A program made the translations under genes and the position numbers. The notes below the pieces were generated by a model. That model was not told the DNA's origin. It did no database searches and saw only the letters and a program-made list of their open reading frames with translations. Below, piece by piece: positions 15,751-25,679 of a stretch of 64,000 bases of DNA (positions within the stretch are counted from its first letter, which is position 1; each line of letters starts with the position of its first letter). The stretch is from Victivallis lenta (GTDB lineage Bacteria > Verrucomicrobiota > Lentisphaeria > Victivallales > Victivallaceae), in the NCBI RefSeq assembly GCF_009695545.1, contig NZ_VUNS01000009.1:62001-126000 (forward strand). The letters are read 5' to 3'.

Positions 15751-18059
15751 ACGATATCCGATAATTTGTTGGTTGTTTTATGTTTGCTGCGGAGCATCTC
15801 CGCAAAGTCAATCCGTTCGATATACATCCAGCCGACCGTCTCGATCTTCTGGAAGAAATAGAGCCGGCGCACACCGTCTTCAGTGACGAACAGCCGCCCG
15901 TTCCGCCTGTCCCGGATCGTCCGCAGCAGCTCCGGATTCGGGAACTGCCGGAACCCGTCGTCCTCCGGCGCGGTTTCGTCCTCCGGGCCGGAACCGCTGC
16001 CGATGATGACGCGGCCGCCCCCGTCAACCAGATAACGGTTCGTGACGGCGCGGGAGGCATTGACGTTCTGCAGCATCATTTCACGGAGCCGGGCCAGCGT
16101 GATATCCGCCGCCGCGACGCCGAGCACGCGGCCGTCGTCCCCCGTCACCGCCCGGGCGCAGGTGACGATGAGTTCGCCCCGGCCGGTCTTCGCGGCGGCG
16201 CCGTGGCCGACGTACGGTTCGCTCCATACCGCCTGACGGTCCGCGGCCTCTTCCGCCAGCCGGTACCACGGCCGCTGCCGCGGGTCGTAATCCTCATCGC
16301 AATCGTCGTGGTACGGGTAGCAGACATACAATCCGGATTTCAGCCCGACATAGACCCACGCAAACGGCGGCTTCGCAAAAGAGCGGATCATCTCTTTCTG
16401 CTTCTCCTCCCCGGCCGGAACCGGCGAAACTTCCGCCAGGCTCTGCGAAACGAGCCGGAAAAATCCGCGGCGGAGCGGATCGAGCTTCAGCAGCGTCCCG
16501 CGCAGTTCCACCGTCTCCGGCCGTACCGCGCGCGGCACCAGATAAACGAAAGTGTCGAGATCGATCTTCCGCCGGTAGACCGGCGAATAGGCGAAGCCGG
16601 GCGGTTCGCCTTCCGGCCGCGCCGCGCCGGAGAACCCGTAAAACGTCATTTTCTCCCCCCCGGCGGCCGGGCGTTCGAGCAGAAGCGACGTCTCCCAGGA
16701 GAGCGTATTGAGCAAATTCTCGAAGGAGTGCAGCCGGAAATCGAACTGGGTCGCCGCATGGACCCCCTTCGAATAGATCTCCGAAAACGCCGCCTCCGTC
16801 TGCCTGCGTACGGCCTCTTTCTCCATCTCCCGGTAAAGAAACAGCGAAACCAGACACATGCAGCCCAGGAGCAGCATCCCCCAGATCAGAAGCAGCGGCC
16901 GGTAATTGCGCCGGAAGCTGCGGAACAGCCGGCCGCGGATGCCGTCCGGATTGGCCGAAACCTCGTCGCACCGCAGATAGCTGCGCAGGTCCTTCATCAG
17001 CGATTTGACGTTCTGGTAACGCTCCGCCGGCAGGGGGGCGAGCGCCTTGCGGACGATCATCGTCAGATCCCGGTCCACCCGGCAGCGGAAACGGTGATCG
17101 CAGAACGCGATGCGCCCCTTCCGCGCCATTTCGACCGCCTCCGGCATCGAGCCGGACGGATAGGCCGGCTTCAGGTAGACCATCTCGAACAGAATCAGCC
17201 CGAGCGAATAGATGTCCGACCGCGAATCGTAAGCCTGGCTGTTGATGATCTCCGGCGCCGCATACTGCACCGTGCCGGAGAATTTGCCGGACGCGCTCCC
17301 GGCATCCTTCCAGGACTGGTGCTCGGCGATTCCCCAGTCCATGACGTAAGTCTCGCTGAACGAACCGATCATGATGTTCTCCGGTTTCAGGTCGCGGTGA
17401 ATCACCTTCCGGTGATGGGCATACGCGACCGCTTCACAGACCCGCAGAAAGATCTCGAGCCGCTGCTGGAGCATTTTCCGTTCGCCGCGTTCGACCTGCC
17501 TGCGCGGCATCCTGCGGTACAGAGACGCGGTCTTGTCCAGATACTCCTTCAGCGTATCCCCGCGGACCAGCTTCATCGCCAGATGCAGATTGCCGGCGGA
17601 ATCCGAATAAAGCCCGTGCACCGGCACGACTGCCGGATGGTCGAGCCGGCCGGTCACCCTCGCTTCGGCGACAAAGGCATTCCGGCTGCTGCTGCGCTCC
17701 TTCAATGTTCCATTCAGGGTCTTCACGGCGACGATGCGGTTGAGCTTTTTATCGACCGCCCGGCTGATGAGCCCCTGTCCGCCGTCCGCGATCTGCTCCC
17801 GAAGTTCAAAGTTTTCGTCGAAATCGGCAAACTCCTCCCTGACCGTGTTTTTCCGCAGTTCGAGCTCTTCGTCGTCCCCGATGTCCGTCCGGCCCGGCAG
17901 TTCGCCGGCATTGGCCGTTTTCGACCCGAACCTGCCGAGGAAGAAGCTGAGCCGCGAAACACGGACGGAGCGCTCCCGGACGTCACCGGACACAACGGTG
18001 CATCCGGGCATCCCGGTTCCGGTATTCCGCGTCTCGAAACAGCTCTCCCGCCGTACCAT
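15747..18059 (-). CDS. Transmembrane Ser/Thr protein kinase with C-terminal Cache-type sensor
   Basis: About 770 residues. The kinase domain (about 83-365) has a glycine loop ADGGQG, the ATP-binding lysine K113 (AVKTL), catalytic HRDLKPEN with D223, DWG in place of DFG at 241, and YAAPE. One membrane helix lies at about 387-408. The extracytoplasmic-looking C-terminal half (about 410-740) resembles a double Cache domain (WYRLAEEA, VWSEPYVGH, VLGVAAADITL). The start at 18059 shares a base with the upstream stop (TGATG); the open frame to 18290 lies inside the upstream gene. It is the only Ser/Thr kinase in the operon and may act on the phosphatase encoded next. Ligand unknown. Confidence 0.88.
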   Translation of the reverse strand: MVRRESCFETRNTGTGMPGCTVVSGDVRERSVRVSRLSFFLGRFGSKTANAGELPGRTDIGDDEELELRKNTVREEFADFDENFELREQIADGGQGLISRAVDKKLNRIVAVKTLNGTLKERSSSRNAFVAEARVTGRLDHPAVVPVHGLYSDSAGNLHLAMKLVRGDTLKEYLDKTASLYRRMPRRQVERGERKMLQQRLEIFLRVCEAVAYAHHRKVIHRDLKPENIMIGSFSETYVMDWGIAEHQSWKDAGSASGKFSGTVQYAAPEIINSQAYDSRSDIYSLGLILFEMVYLKPAYPSGSMPEAVEMARKGRIAFCDHRFRCRVDRDLTMIVRKALAPLPAERYQNVKSLMKDLRSYLRCDEVSANPDGIRGRLFRSFRRNYRPLLLIWGMLLLGCMCLVSLFLYREMEKEAVRRQTEAAFSEIYSKGVHAATQFDFRLHSFENLLNTLSWETSLLLERPAAGGEKMTFYGFSGAARPEGEPPGFAYSPVYRRKIDLDTFVYLVPRAVRPETVELRGTLLKLDPLRRGFFRLVSQSLAEVSPVPAGEEKQKEMIRSFAKPPFAWVYVGLKSGLYVCYPYHDDCDEDYDPRQRPWYRLAEEAADRQAVWSEPYVGHGAAAKTGRGELIVTCARAVTGDDGRVLGVAAADITLARLREMMLQNVNASRAVTNRYLVDGGGRVIIGSGSGPEDETAPEDDGFRQFPNPELLRTIRDRRNGRLFVTEDGVRRLYFFQKIETVGWMYIERIDFAEMLRSKHKTTNKLSDIV

Positions 18060-21000
18060 CAGATCTGCGCTCCTTCCGGCCGCTCCGGACTTTCGACGGA
18101 ACGGATATGCTTCAAACACTCCTGCAGCGCCTCCAGCGTCAGCGGCTTCAGCAGAACTTCCCGGAAATGGCTGCGGACATTCCGGCCGATCTCGAGATCC
18201 GACGTCACAACTACGACCGGAACCGAAGCCGTTGCCGGATTCCGGGCCAGGAATCCGGCCAGTTCGTCCCCGCCCATCTCCGGCATCCACAAGTCCGTGA
18301 ACACCGCCGCCGGAATCGCCCGGCCGACCTCGCCGATCGCCTCGCGCGCCGACGCGCAGCAGGTGTGCGGAATTTCCAGGCGGTTGAACATCGCGCTCAT
18401 GACCTTCAAATTCATCGGAACATCATCCACGAGAAGAACACGGTCGTTCCTCTCCCCGCCGGGCTCCGCCGGCTCCACCGTTTCCGCCGGTGCGGACGGC
18501 ACGCACGGCAGCTCCCGGAAAACGACGGTGAACGAACCGCCCCCGCCGGAGCCGCCCGTGCATTCGAGGCTGCCGCCCATCCGGCTGCAGAGCCGCTGCG
18601 AAAGCTTGTATTCGAGTCCGGCCTCCCCGGCGCCGCCGAAACGGCCGGTGACCAGGGCGCACTCCACCGCATTGCCGGCCGCGATGATCCGGATCGCCAG
18701 CTCGCCGTGACCGGAAGCGGCTTCAGCCATCGCGAATTTCGCCGAGATGACCACGCTCCCGTCCCGTACCGACCTGACCGCCCGGCCGACCAGGTTCAGC
18801 AGGACCTGCCGCAGCCGCTGCGGATCGAGCACCACCCGCGGCATGTGCTCAGGCAGAATCAGCTCAAGCTTCAGATTCCGGCCCTCGGCGGTCTGCCGGA
18901 AAATCATGAAGATCTCCGAAAGCAGCTCCCGCAGATTCATCGGAGAAGGCTGGATCTCAAGCTTGTCCGTCTCGATCTCCGTAAAGTCGAACACATTGTT
19001 GACCATGGCCAGAAGCGTGCGCCCGGCCAAGTTGACGGCCTGCAGATCCCGCAGGACCTCCTCGCGCGGAATGCCGTCCATCTGCAGCAGCTCCGAAAAG
19101 CCGATCACGGCATCGAGCGGAGCGCGCAGCTCGTGGCTGACCCCGGCGATAAAACGGCTTTTGTCGCGGTTGGCGGCCTGCGCCGACTCCATCGCCTCGC
19201 GGAGTTGCTCGCGCTGGCGGACCAGTTCGGTAATATCCTGAATGATGCCGTAAAACACCCGCGCGCCGTTCTCGCCGGTTTGCGGGGATTTCACGAGGCG
19301 CATCTCGTAGCTGCGCTTCGGAGTCTCGCCGCCGGCGCGGTAGAAGCAGTTGACCGCGTCCGCGGCGCCCGAGAAGAGCCGGGTCAGCTCGCGGCGGTAT
19401 CCGTCCAGATCGGCCGGTTCGAGCCACTCCTCGGCCGGAACCGGCCCGCCGTCGCGGCAGCCCCAATGACGGCCGAAATCGCCGAGCGGCGTCATCCGGC
19501 CGGTCTCGTCGCAGCGGAAATAGACGATGCGGGCGACCTCGGTCGCATTGCGCAGAATCGCATTCTGCGCATCGAGCGTGGCACGCTTCTCGAAATCGTC
19601 CGTCACGTCCCGGAAAAAGAGAACCGCGCCGGAAATTTCGCCGTCCGCCTCGCGGATCGGAGAAGCGCTGGCCGTAACGTGATACCGTTTGCCGTCGCGG
19701 GAAAGCAGCTCCGTGTGATTGTCGAAGCGCACCTCTTCGCCACGGTCGAGCACGGCGCGCACGATCGTCTCCTCCCCCTTTTCCCCGGCCGCCGGGACGA
19801 CGGCGAACACGTCATCGACCTTCCGGCCGACCGCCGTATTCTCCTCCCACCCCGTCAGCTTCCGCGCCATCGGGTTCATCCGGACAATAACGCCGTCGCA
19901 ATCCGTCACGATCACGGCATCTCCGATCGAATCGAGGATCAGCCGGAAATTGTCGGCAAGCCGGGTCATGCCGGTATACGCCTTGTGCAGCTGCGTCACA
20001 TCCGCCGAAATCCACATGACCGCCTCGCGCCGGAAAATCTGCCGGGGCAGACTCAGCAGCTCCAGCTGCAGATAAGTGCCGAATACGCCGTATTCGAGCC
20101 GGGCCGGCGCACCGGTGCGGAACACCTCGGCCAGCGGCCGTTCAATCTCCCGCAGAAGCTCGAGCGGCAGTTCCGGCAGCCGCTTCGGCCGCCGGGTCGA
20201 AAAGACCGGGTTCCCGGCCTGGTAGAACAGAATCCGCCCCCTGCCGTCCACCACGCCGACATGGATCGGCAAAGCGGCGAACAGCGCATTCATCTTTTTC
20301 CGGCTCCGGTCCCGCTGCACCGTGAAAAACAGATAAGCGGTCAGCGCAATCAGCACAACCGCGATACCGGCCGCACCCTCCTGATACCACGCCTTCCAGC
20401 CCGGACCGGGCCGGTTGACGAACGCGGTCTCCGGCGGCAGCTGTCCCGGCGACAGCTCCAGTTGCGGCAGGGCGTTCCAGTCCATGACCGGCTGCGCACC
20501 GCTCCGGAGAACCGGGAGTTCGCCGGCCCGCTCTCCGCCCAGAATCCGGGAAGCGAGCGCCGCCGTCTCCCGTCCGTGCGCGCCGCCCCGCAGCAGAATC
20601 CCGCCGGCGGCGCCGTCGCCGAGTCCCGTGTCGAACAGAGTGAACACCGGCCGGCCGGCCGCGGCGACGATCTTTTCCCGCATGAGCTTTTCCGGAACGG
20701 ACGGCTCCGGCAGGGCGCTCCGCCAGCCGGCCAGAACCACGAAGGCCTCCTCCGGCAACTGCCGGAGCTGCCGGAGCATCTCTTCCGTCCCCATGAACGA
20801 GCCGTGCAGGAACACGATTCCGGGACCGTCGAAACTCTTCGCTTCCGCGGCGAATTCCCGATAAAGCGCCTCGCCCTGCGGCGACCCGGCCGTGACGACC
20901 GCGATCTTCTGCGTCCGGGGCAGCAGCGACAGGCCGAAACGCACATTGTCCATCAGGCTGCCGGGCAACTCCACGCCCGTCATATTCGGATATTGAACCC

Positions 21001-21457
21001 GCTTCGTGCGGTCGAAATTCATATAGCCGCAGAAAACGATCTGCGTCTGCCGCGGAATCTCCGCATGGCGCGACATGACCAGCTCCGTCGCCGCGTATCC
21101 CTCCGTGACGACGACATCGTACTTTCGTCTCCGCATGGCTTTCAGCAGATACTCACTGTCCTGCCGCCGCACGGCAAACTCCGGATTGCGCAGAATCCCG
21201 AGCTCTGCGACGTCGATCTCCGGCCGGGCGTTCCCGCGGCGGATGCCGTCGAGAAACCCGTCGAGCACCTCTTCCGTCCAGAGGGCGGAGCCGTCGGCGG
21301 AAGCGATGTAGAGAATCCGCTTCCGGACGGCGATCTCCTCCGCCGCCCCCGCTTCCCGAGGAAGCAGGCAGCCAAGCAGCAGGAGCAGCAGGAACACGGC
21401 CGCAGCCGGGCTCCTCTTCCTCCTTATGCCGGAATCATTTGTTCTGCAGAACGCCAT
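18059..21457 (-). CDS. Hybrid sensor histidine kinase with PBP-like sensor and degenerate ATPase domain
   Basis: An 1132-residue protein. Order: signal peptide (AAAVFLLLLLLGC), periplasmic-binding-protein-like sensor of the ABC_sub_bind type (about 45-365), membrane helix near 385-405, PAS-like domains, HisKA with H775 (VSHELRAPLDAVIGF), an HATPase-position domain (about 870-985) and a receiver (about 1004-1132; FTDLWMPEM, LLKPLT). The ATPase domain has lost its motifs: R892 replaces the N-box Asn seen in the two sister kinases, the DTGIGI box is absent, and GxGLGL has become AGLEYKL. It may lack kinase activity and act as phosphatase, phosphate acceptor or partner. ATG at 21457 has a GAGGAAAG site and overlaps the upstream gene by 23 bases. 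Confidence 0.88.
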   Translation of the reverse strand: MAFCRTNDSGIRRKRSPAAAVFLLLLLLGCLLPREAGAAEEIAVRKRILYIASADGSALWTEEVLDGFLDGIRRGNARPEIDVAELGILRNPEFAVRRQDSEYLLKAMRRRKYDVVVTEGYAATELVMSRHAEIPRQTQIVFCGYMNFDRTKRVQYPNMTGVELPGSLMDNVRFGLSLLPRTQKIAVVTAGSPQGEALYREFAAEAKSFDGPGIVFLHGSFMGTEEMLRQLRQLPEEAFVVLAGWRSALPEPSVPEKLMREKIVAAAGRPVFTLFDTGLGDGAAGGILLRGGAHGRETAALASRILGGERAGELPVLRSGAQPVMDWNALPQLELSPGQLPPETAFVNRPGPGWKAWYQEGAAGIAVVLIALTAYLFFTVQRDRSRKKMNALFAALPIHVGVVDGRGRILFYQAGNPVFSTRRPKRLPELPLELLREIERPLAEVFRTGAPARLEYGVFGTYLQLELLSLPRQIFRREAVMWISADVTQLHKAYTGMTRLADNFRLILDSIGDAVIVTDCDGVIVRMNPMARKLTGWEENTAVGRKVDDVFAVVPAAGEKGEETIVRAVLDRGEEVRFDNHTELLSRDGKRYHVTASASPIREADGEISGAVLFFRDVTDDFEKRATLDAQNAILRNATEVARIVYFRCDETGRMTPLGDFGRHWGCRDGGPVPAEEWLEPADLDGYRRELTRLFSGAADAVNCFYRAGGETPKRSYEMRLVKSPQTGENGARVFYGIIQDITELVRQREQLREAMESAQAANRDKSRFIAGVSHELRAPLDAVIGFSELLQMDGIPREEVLRDLQAVNLAGRTLLAMVNNVFDFTEIETDKLEIQPSPMNLRELLSEIFMIFRQTAEGRNLKLELILPEHMPRVVLDPQRLRQVLLNLVGRAVRSVRDGSVVISAKFAMAEAASGHGELAIRIIAAGNAVECALVTGRFGGAGEAGLEYKLSQRLCSRMGGSLECTGGSGGGGSFTVVFRELPCVPSAPAETVEPAEPGGERNDRVLLVDDVPMNLKVMSAMFNRLEIPHTCCASAREAIGEVGRAIPAAVFTDLWMPEMGGDELAGFLARNPATASVPVVVVTSDLEIGRNVRSHFREVLLKPLTLEALQECLKHIRSVESPERPEGAQI

Positions 21458-24400
21458 GAATCACTTTCCTCAGCACATCCGGGGTTATGGGTTTCAGCAG
21501 GACGCCGTTGAAAACGCCCGGCAGGTCGGCGGCGATCTGCGTATCCGCCGTCACGGCGATGACCGGAACCGGCCGGGCGGAAGCCGCGATCCGTTCGGCA
21601 AGCTCCGTCCCGTTCATTTCCGGCATCCACAAATCAGTCAGGACGGCGGCAAACGGGCCGCCCGCCCCGAACACGCGCAACGCCTCGGCGCCGGACGAGG
21701 CACAGACGCACTCGAGCCCCAGCTTGCCGACCATGGCCTGCAGGACGCGCAGATTCATCGGAACGTCGTCGACCAGCAGGAGGCGGAGCGGCCCGAGCGG
21801 AAGCTCCGCCGTCTCCTCCGGTTCGGCTGCATGTTTCTTCACGGCCTCCGCATAGGCGACCTCCGGCAGTTCGAGAATGAAATTGCTGCCCTTGTCCGGC
21901 TCGCTTTCCACGCGCAGCGCTCCGCCCATTCCGACCGCGAGCCGCTGCGAAATGGTCAGTCCGAGCCCGGTGCCGTTGAACACCCGGCTGTCGCGCGCGG
22001 CATCCTGCTGAACGAACGGCAGGAAAATCCGCTCCTGCGCCTCCGCCCTGATACCGATGCCGGTATCGGCCACGCTGATCGAAAAATGCCCCTTTCCGGC
22101 ATCCCGCCGGGTGAAGGCCACCGTCAGAAGGATGCCGCCGCGGGCCGTGAACTTGACGGCGTTGCCGACCAGATTCAGCAGAATCTGGCGAAGCCGCTGG
22201 CTGTCGACCTCCAGCACCGGCAGATCCGGCGGGACCACGAGCCGCAGGCTGAGCCCCTTCTCCTGGACCTTGTACTGAAATACCGTCATGATCTCGCGCA
22301 GCAGCGGTTCGATCTCGGTCGGCTGCGAAACGATGACCATCTGCTCCGCCTCGATCTTCGAAAGGTCCAGAACGTCGTTGATCAGGTTCAGGAGCGCGTT
22401 TCCGGCCAGGTTGATCGACTGCGTATACTCATCCCGCTCCGCCGACGGCAGATTCACCGCCTTCAGAAGCTCGGAAAATCCGATCACGGCATTGAGCGGC
22501 GTGCGCAGCTCATGGCTCATCGTGGCCAGAAACGCGCTTTTGGCCTTGTCGGCGGCCTGCGCCGCCCGCATGGCGACTTCGAGCTGGCGGCGGCTTTCGT
22601 TGACCTCGCTCATATCGATCATATTTTCGAGCACGTGCAGAATCTTTCCGTAACGGTCGCGGATCGGCGCGGCACTGACCAGACACTCGTGCCCGTTGAT
22701 CCTGATCTCGTGCGAAAACGGTTCTCCGGTGGAAATCACGTTCCTGACCGGACAGAACTCCGGCACCTCCGCCAGTCCGCACAGATGACGGTTGCACGGC
22801 CGGCCGGACAGCTCTTCGGCCGAAACCCCGGCCAGCGCCGCCGCGGCCGGGTTGCAGCGGATCAGCGCGCCATTCTCGTCGAACAGGCAGATCGGCACCT
22901 GAATCGAGCCGATGATCATCCGGTTCTGGCGGTCCAGCGCATCGAACGACTCGCGCTGGATCTGATGCTCGCGCGAAATGGCGATCAGTTTCGCGGCGGA
23001 CCGCATGATATTCTGGTCCAGTTCGGAGATCTCCCGGCACTCCCGGATAAAGCCGACCCCGAGAATGCCGCACAGCTCGCGGTCCACCCAGATCGGGGCG
23101 CAAATCAGCGTCCGGCAGCCGGGTTCGCGCAGAATTTCCGCATACTCCGAATGGTGGATGTCCGGAATCATCAGCAGCTCGTTGTCGCGGAATCTGCCGT
23201 ACCATTTCGGGAACTGGGCGTAAAAACGGCAGTCTCGGATATTCTTCAGCGAAGTCACACCGTCGTTCAACCACTCATGGCAGAAACGGAATTCCGCACC
23301 GTCGCGCTCGAACACCCCGAAATAAGCCCGGTCGCTGTCGAGCTGCGTGGCGATGATCCGCAGAATCTCCTCGACGTTCCGGTCGAAATCCTCCTCCAGC
23401 ACGATCTGGGAGAGCCCGGCATTCACGATCCGCTCGTTCTCGACGTAATTGTTCAGCGACTTGATCAGCTCCTGACGTTCCGCCGCCATGGCGATGTCGG
23501 CGGAAATATCGAGCAGGACGCCGATAAACAGCTTCCGGTCGTTCCGGTCGCGCGTCACCACCAGCCGGTAGCTGCGCCGGTCGCCGGCCGCGTCCGAACG
23601 GCAGACCATCTCAAGCGTGTCGTGCTCCCCGGAGACAATCCCGGTCCGCAGCTGCGAAAACTCCCCGCGGTCCTCCGGAATCAGCCAGTCCTCAAAACGG
23701 AACGACCGGCTGTGTTCCACCGGCAGCCCGGTCCCGGTACTGCCGCCGATGATCCTGGCATCGCCTTCCGCATTGCCGGTGAAATAAGTGATCTTCGCAA
23801 CCGCCGCCGCGTTGTTGAGCAGCAGATTCTGCATCGACAGCCGGCGGGCCTGCTCCTGCTGCTCCGACACATCCAGCGCGGTCTCCAGCACATGGATCAT
23901 ATCGCCGGCGCGGTCGAACACCGGCTGGGTGTAGACGATATACTCGCGGCCGTGCCCGGCGAATTCGACCCTTGCGCTCCGGCGGGTCTTTACGGTCTCC
24001 CTCATCGGGCACCACTCCGGCGGAGAATCGCTGTTGCAGAGCACATGATAGCACTTGGAGCCTACCAGCTCGCTCTCGCGCAGCCCGGTGGATTCGCAGG
24101 TGTTCCGATTCACGCTCAGGATGTTGAAATCCGGATCGAACAGAATCACCGGGGTCGGGATATTGTCGATCATCTGGCGGTGAATCGCCGCGCTGTCCTC
24201 GATCTCCCGCAGGCGGCGTTCGCGCTCATACGCGAGCAGAAAGAGGCTGCACGCATTGCCGACGCTGCCGGACTCCTCCGCCGTGAAGCAGTGAGCGGAG
24301 CTGACGAAATCGATGCCGGCAAAGCCGATCAGACGCCCTTCACGCCAGATTCCCGCTATCAGGAGCGACCGGATTCCATACGACACGGCTTTGTCCGCCA

Positions 24401-25679
24401 GCGCCTCGAGCCCGGGCGGCGGGCAGAGCGCATCCTGAATCACAACCTCTTCATGCGCGTTCAATATATCGCAAAAAGAGCCGAGTTCCCGCGGATCAAG
24501 CCTGTCAAGCCGCCCCTTCAGGGAAAGCGCCTCCGTGCGGCTCCACTCGTGCGAATTCAGAAACGTGCCGCTCGGTTCATCGTAAAGAAAAATAAAACAG
24601 CGCGCCGCCTCCGACCTGCCGCAGAGCTCCTGCAGGAACGAAGTCACCACGGTGTCGAAATCCCCGCTGCCGGAGACGAAGCCGAGGCAGCGGTTCATGC
24701 TCTGCTCATCGCGGACGTGCCCGTTCAGCTTCTCGATATTCTTCTCGAGTTCAAGCTCAAGCTCGTGCTCATGCGTGACATCGATGCCGATGTCGACGAT
24801 CAGCCGCGCGCCGTCCGCCCGGACCAGCAGCTGCTTGAAAATCTTCAGGTAACAGACGCTCTGCCCGTCCCGGAAAACGCTGACTCCGCAGAATTCCCTG
24901 CCTGTCCGCGCAATTTCCTCATCCTGCCTGCGGTAACGCGCGGCCTCGTCCGGCGGAAACAGCTCCGCATCGGTCATGCCGAGACTCGCTTCGGAATGCC
25001 AGCCGAGAAGCGGATGATGCTTCCGGTTGACCTGCACGTAGCGGAAATCGTCATCGGCATCCTTCACGAAAACATAGCCGGGCAGATTGTCGAGAATATT
25101 CCGGAACATGAAGTTCGTATTCTCGACTTCCGCCCTGCCGGCCTTGATGTCGGTCACATCGCGGATGATGCCGGTGCAGCCGCCGTCCCGGTCCGCCGCG
25201 CGCCGGACCCGCATCTCAAAATATCTGCGGCTGCCGGAACGGTCGGAGCGGTATTCGAGAAGAATTTCCTTTCTTTTTCCGCCGAGCAGCTCCGCCCATC
25301 CGGCCAGGAACGGAGCGACATCTTCGGGAATGAGCCACTCTTCGACCGGAACCGGAGAACCGTCCCGGAACGGCCAGAACCCCTCGGCGCCCGACGCTTC
25401 GAACGCACGGCCGCCGGAGTCGCAGCGGAACGGCACAATGCCGACCGCATCGCAGGTATCCTGCAGAATCCGGCTCCTGCTCTGCCCGCCCTCGGAGAAA
25501 ACGGCCGGCGGATATTTCCGCCCGGCGGAAACGCGCATTGCGAAAACGACCGCAACTCCGCCGGCGACGGCGCCGGCACAGGCGGCAAACACGATTCCCG
25601 GCCATCCGGCCGCGGGAACGAATCCGGTCAGACAGCCGCCTAGCAGCGCCGACGCCGATAAAGCCATTTCGCCTGTCAT
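21435..25679 (-). CDS. Hybrid sensor histidine kinase with multiple PAS and GAF domains
   Basis: A 1414-residue kinase with no periplasmic sensor: hydrophobic N-terminus (about 5-48), then alternating PAS and GAF modules (PAS about 70-300, GAF about 350-480, PAS about 510-740, GAF about 760-900, PAS about 920-1030). HisKA follows with H1056 (MSHELRTPLNAVIGF), an intact HATPase (LLNLVGNAVKFT, VADTGIGI, GTGLGLTIS) and a receiver at about 1298-1414 (LTDLWMPEMNG). Two PAS domains carry a three-cysteine pattern ending CPM or CPV. Overlaps the upstream kinase by 4 bases (ATGA). It likely senses a cytoplasmic signal and feeds the HPt protein downstream. Confidence 0.9.
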   Translation of the reverse strand: MTGEMALSASALLGGCLTGFVPAAGWPGIVFAACAGAVAGGVAVVFAMRVSAGRKYPPAVFSEGGQSRSRILQDTCDAVGIVPFRCDSGGRAFEASGAEGFWPFRDGSPVPVEEWLIPEDVAPFLAGWAELLGGKRKEILLEYRSDRSGSRRYFEMRVRRAADRDGGCTGIIRDVTDIKAGRAEVENTNFMFRNILDNLPGYVFVKDADDDFRYVQVNRKHHPLLGWHSEASLGMTDAELFPPDEAARYRRQDEEIARTGREFCGVSVFRDGQSVCYLKIFKQLLVRADGARLIVDIGIDVTHEHELELELEKNIEKLNGHVRDEQSMNRCLGFVSGSGDFDTVVTSFLQELCGRSEAARCFIFLYDEPSGTFLNSHEWSRTEALSLKGRLDRLDPRELGSFCDILNAHEEVVIQDALCPPPGLEALADKAVSYGIRSLLIAGIWREGRLIGFAGIDFVSSAHCFTAEESGSVGNACSLFLLAYERERRLREIEDSAAIHRQMIDNIPTPVILFDPDFNILSVNRNTCESTGLRESELVGSKCYHVLCNSDSPPEWCPMRETVKTRRSARVEFAGHGREYIVYTQPVFDRAGDMIHVLETALDVSEQQEQARRLSMQNLLLNNAAAVAKITYFTGNAEGDARIIGGSTGTGLPVEHSRSFRFEDWLIPEDRGEFSQLRTGIVSGEHDTLEMVCRSDAAGDRRSYRLVVTRDRNDRKLFIGVLLDISADIAMAAERQELIKSLNNYVENERIVNAGLSQIVLEEDFDRNVEEILRIIATQLDSDRAYFGVFERDGAEFRFCHEWLNDGVTSLKNIRDCRFYAQFPKWYGRFRDNELLMIPDIHHSEYAEILREPGCRTLICAPIWVDRELCGILGVGFIRECREISELDQNIMRSAAKLIAISREHQIQRESFDALDRQNRMIIGSIQVPICLFDENGALIRCNPAAAALAGVSAEELSGRPCNRHLCGLAEVPEFCPVRNVISTGEPFSHEIRINGHECLVSAAPIRDRYGKILHVLENMIDMSEVNESRRQLEVAMRAAQAADKAKSAFLATMSHELRTPLNAVIGFSELLKAVNLPSAERDEYTQSINLAGNALLNLINDVLDLSKIEAEQMVIVSQPTEIEPLLREIMTVFQYKVQEKGLSLRLVVPPDLPVLEVDSQRLRQILLNLVGNAVKFTARGGILLTVAFTRRDAGKGHFSISVADTGIGIRAEAQERIFLPFVQQDAARDSRVFNGTGLGLTISQRLAVGMGGALRVESEPDKGSNFILELPEVAYAEAVKKHAAEPEETAELPLGPLRLLLVDDVPMNLRVLQAMVGKLGLECVCASSGAEALRVFGAGGPFAAVLTDLWMPEMNGTELAERIAASARPVPVIAVTADTQIAADLPGVFNGVLLKPITPDVLRKVIHGVLQNK

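Noticed and set aside
21426-25643. Very long open frame on the plus strand opposite the GAF/PAS kinase (also 18107-21511, 6271-8772 and others)
   Set aside because: These are antisense shadows caused by high GC and codon bias. Their translations are rich in Arg, Pro and His with no domain, while the minus-strand frames show clear kinases and polymer proteins.
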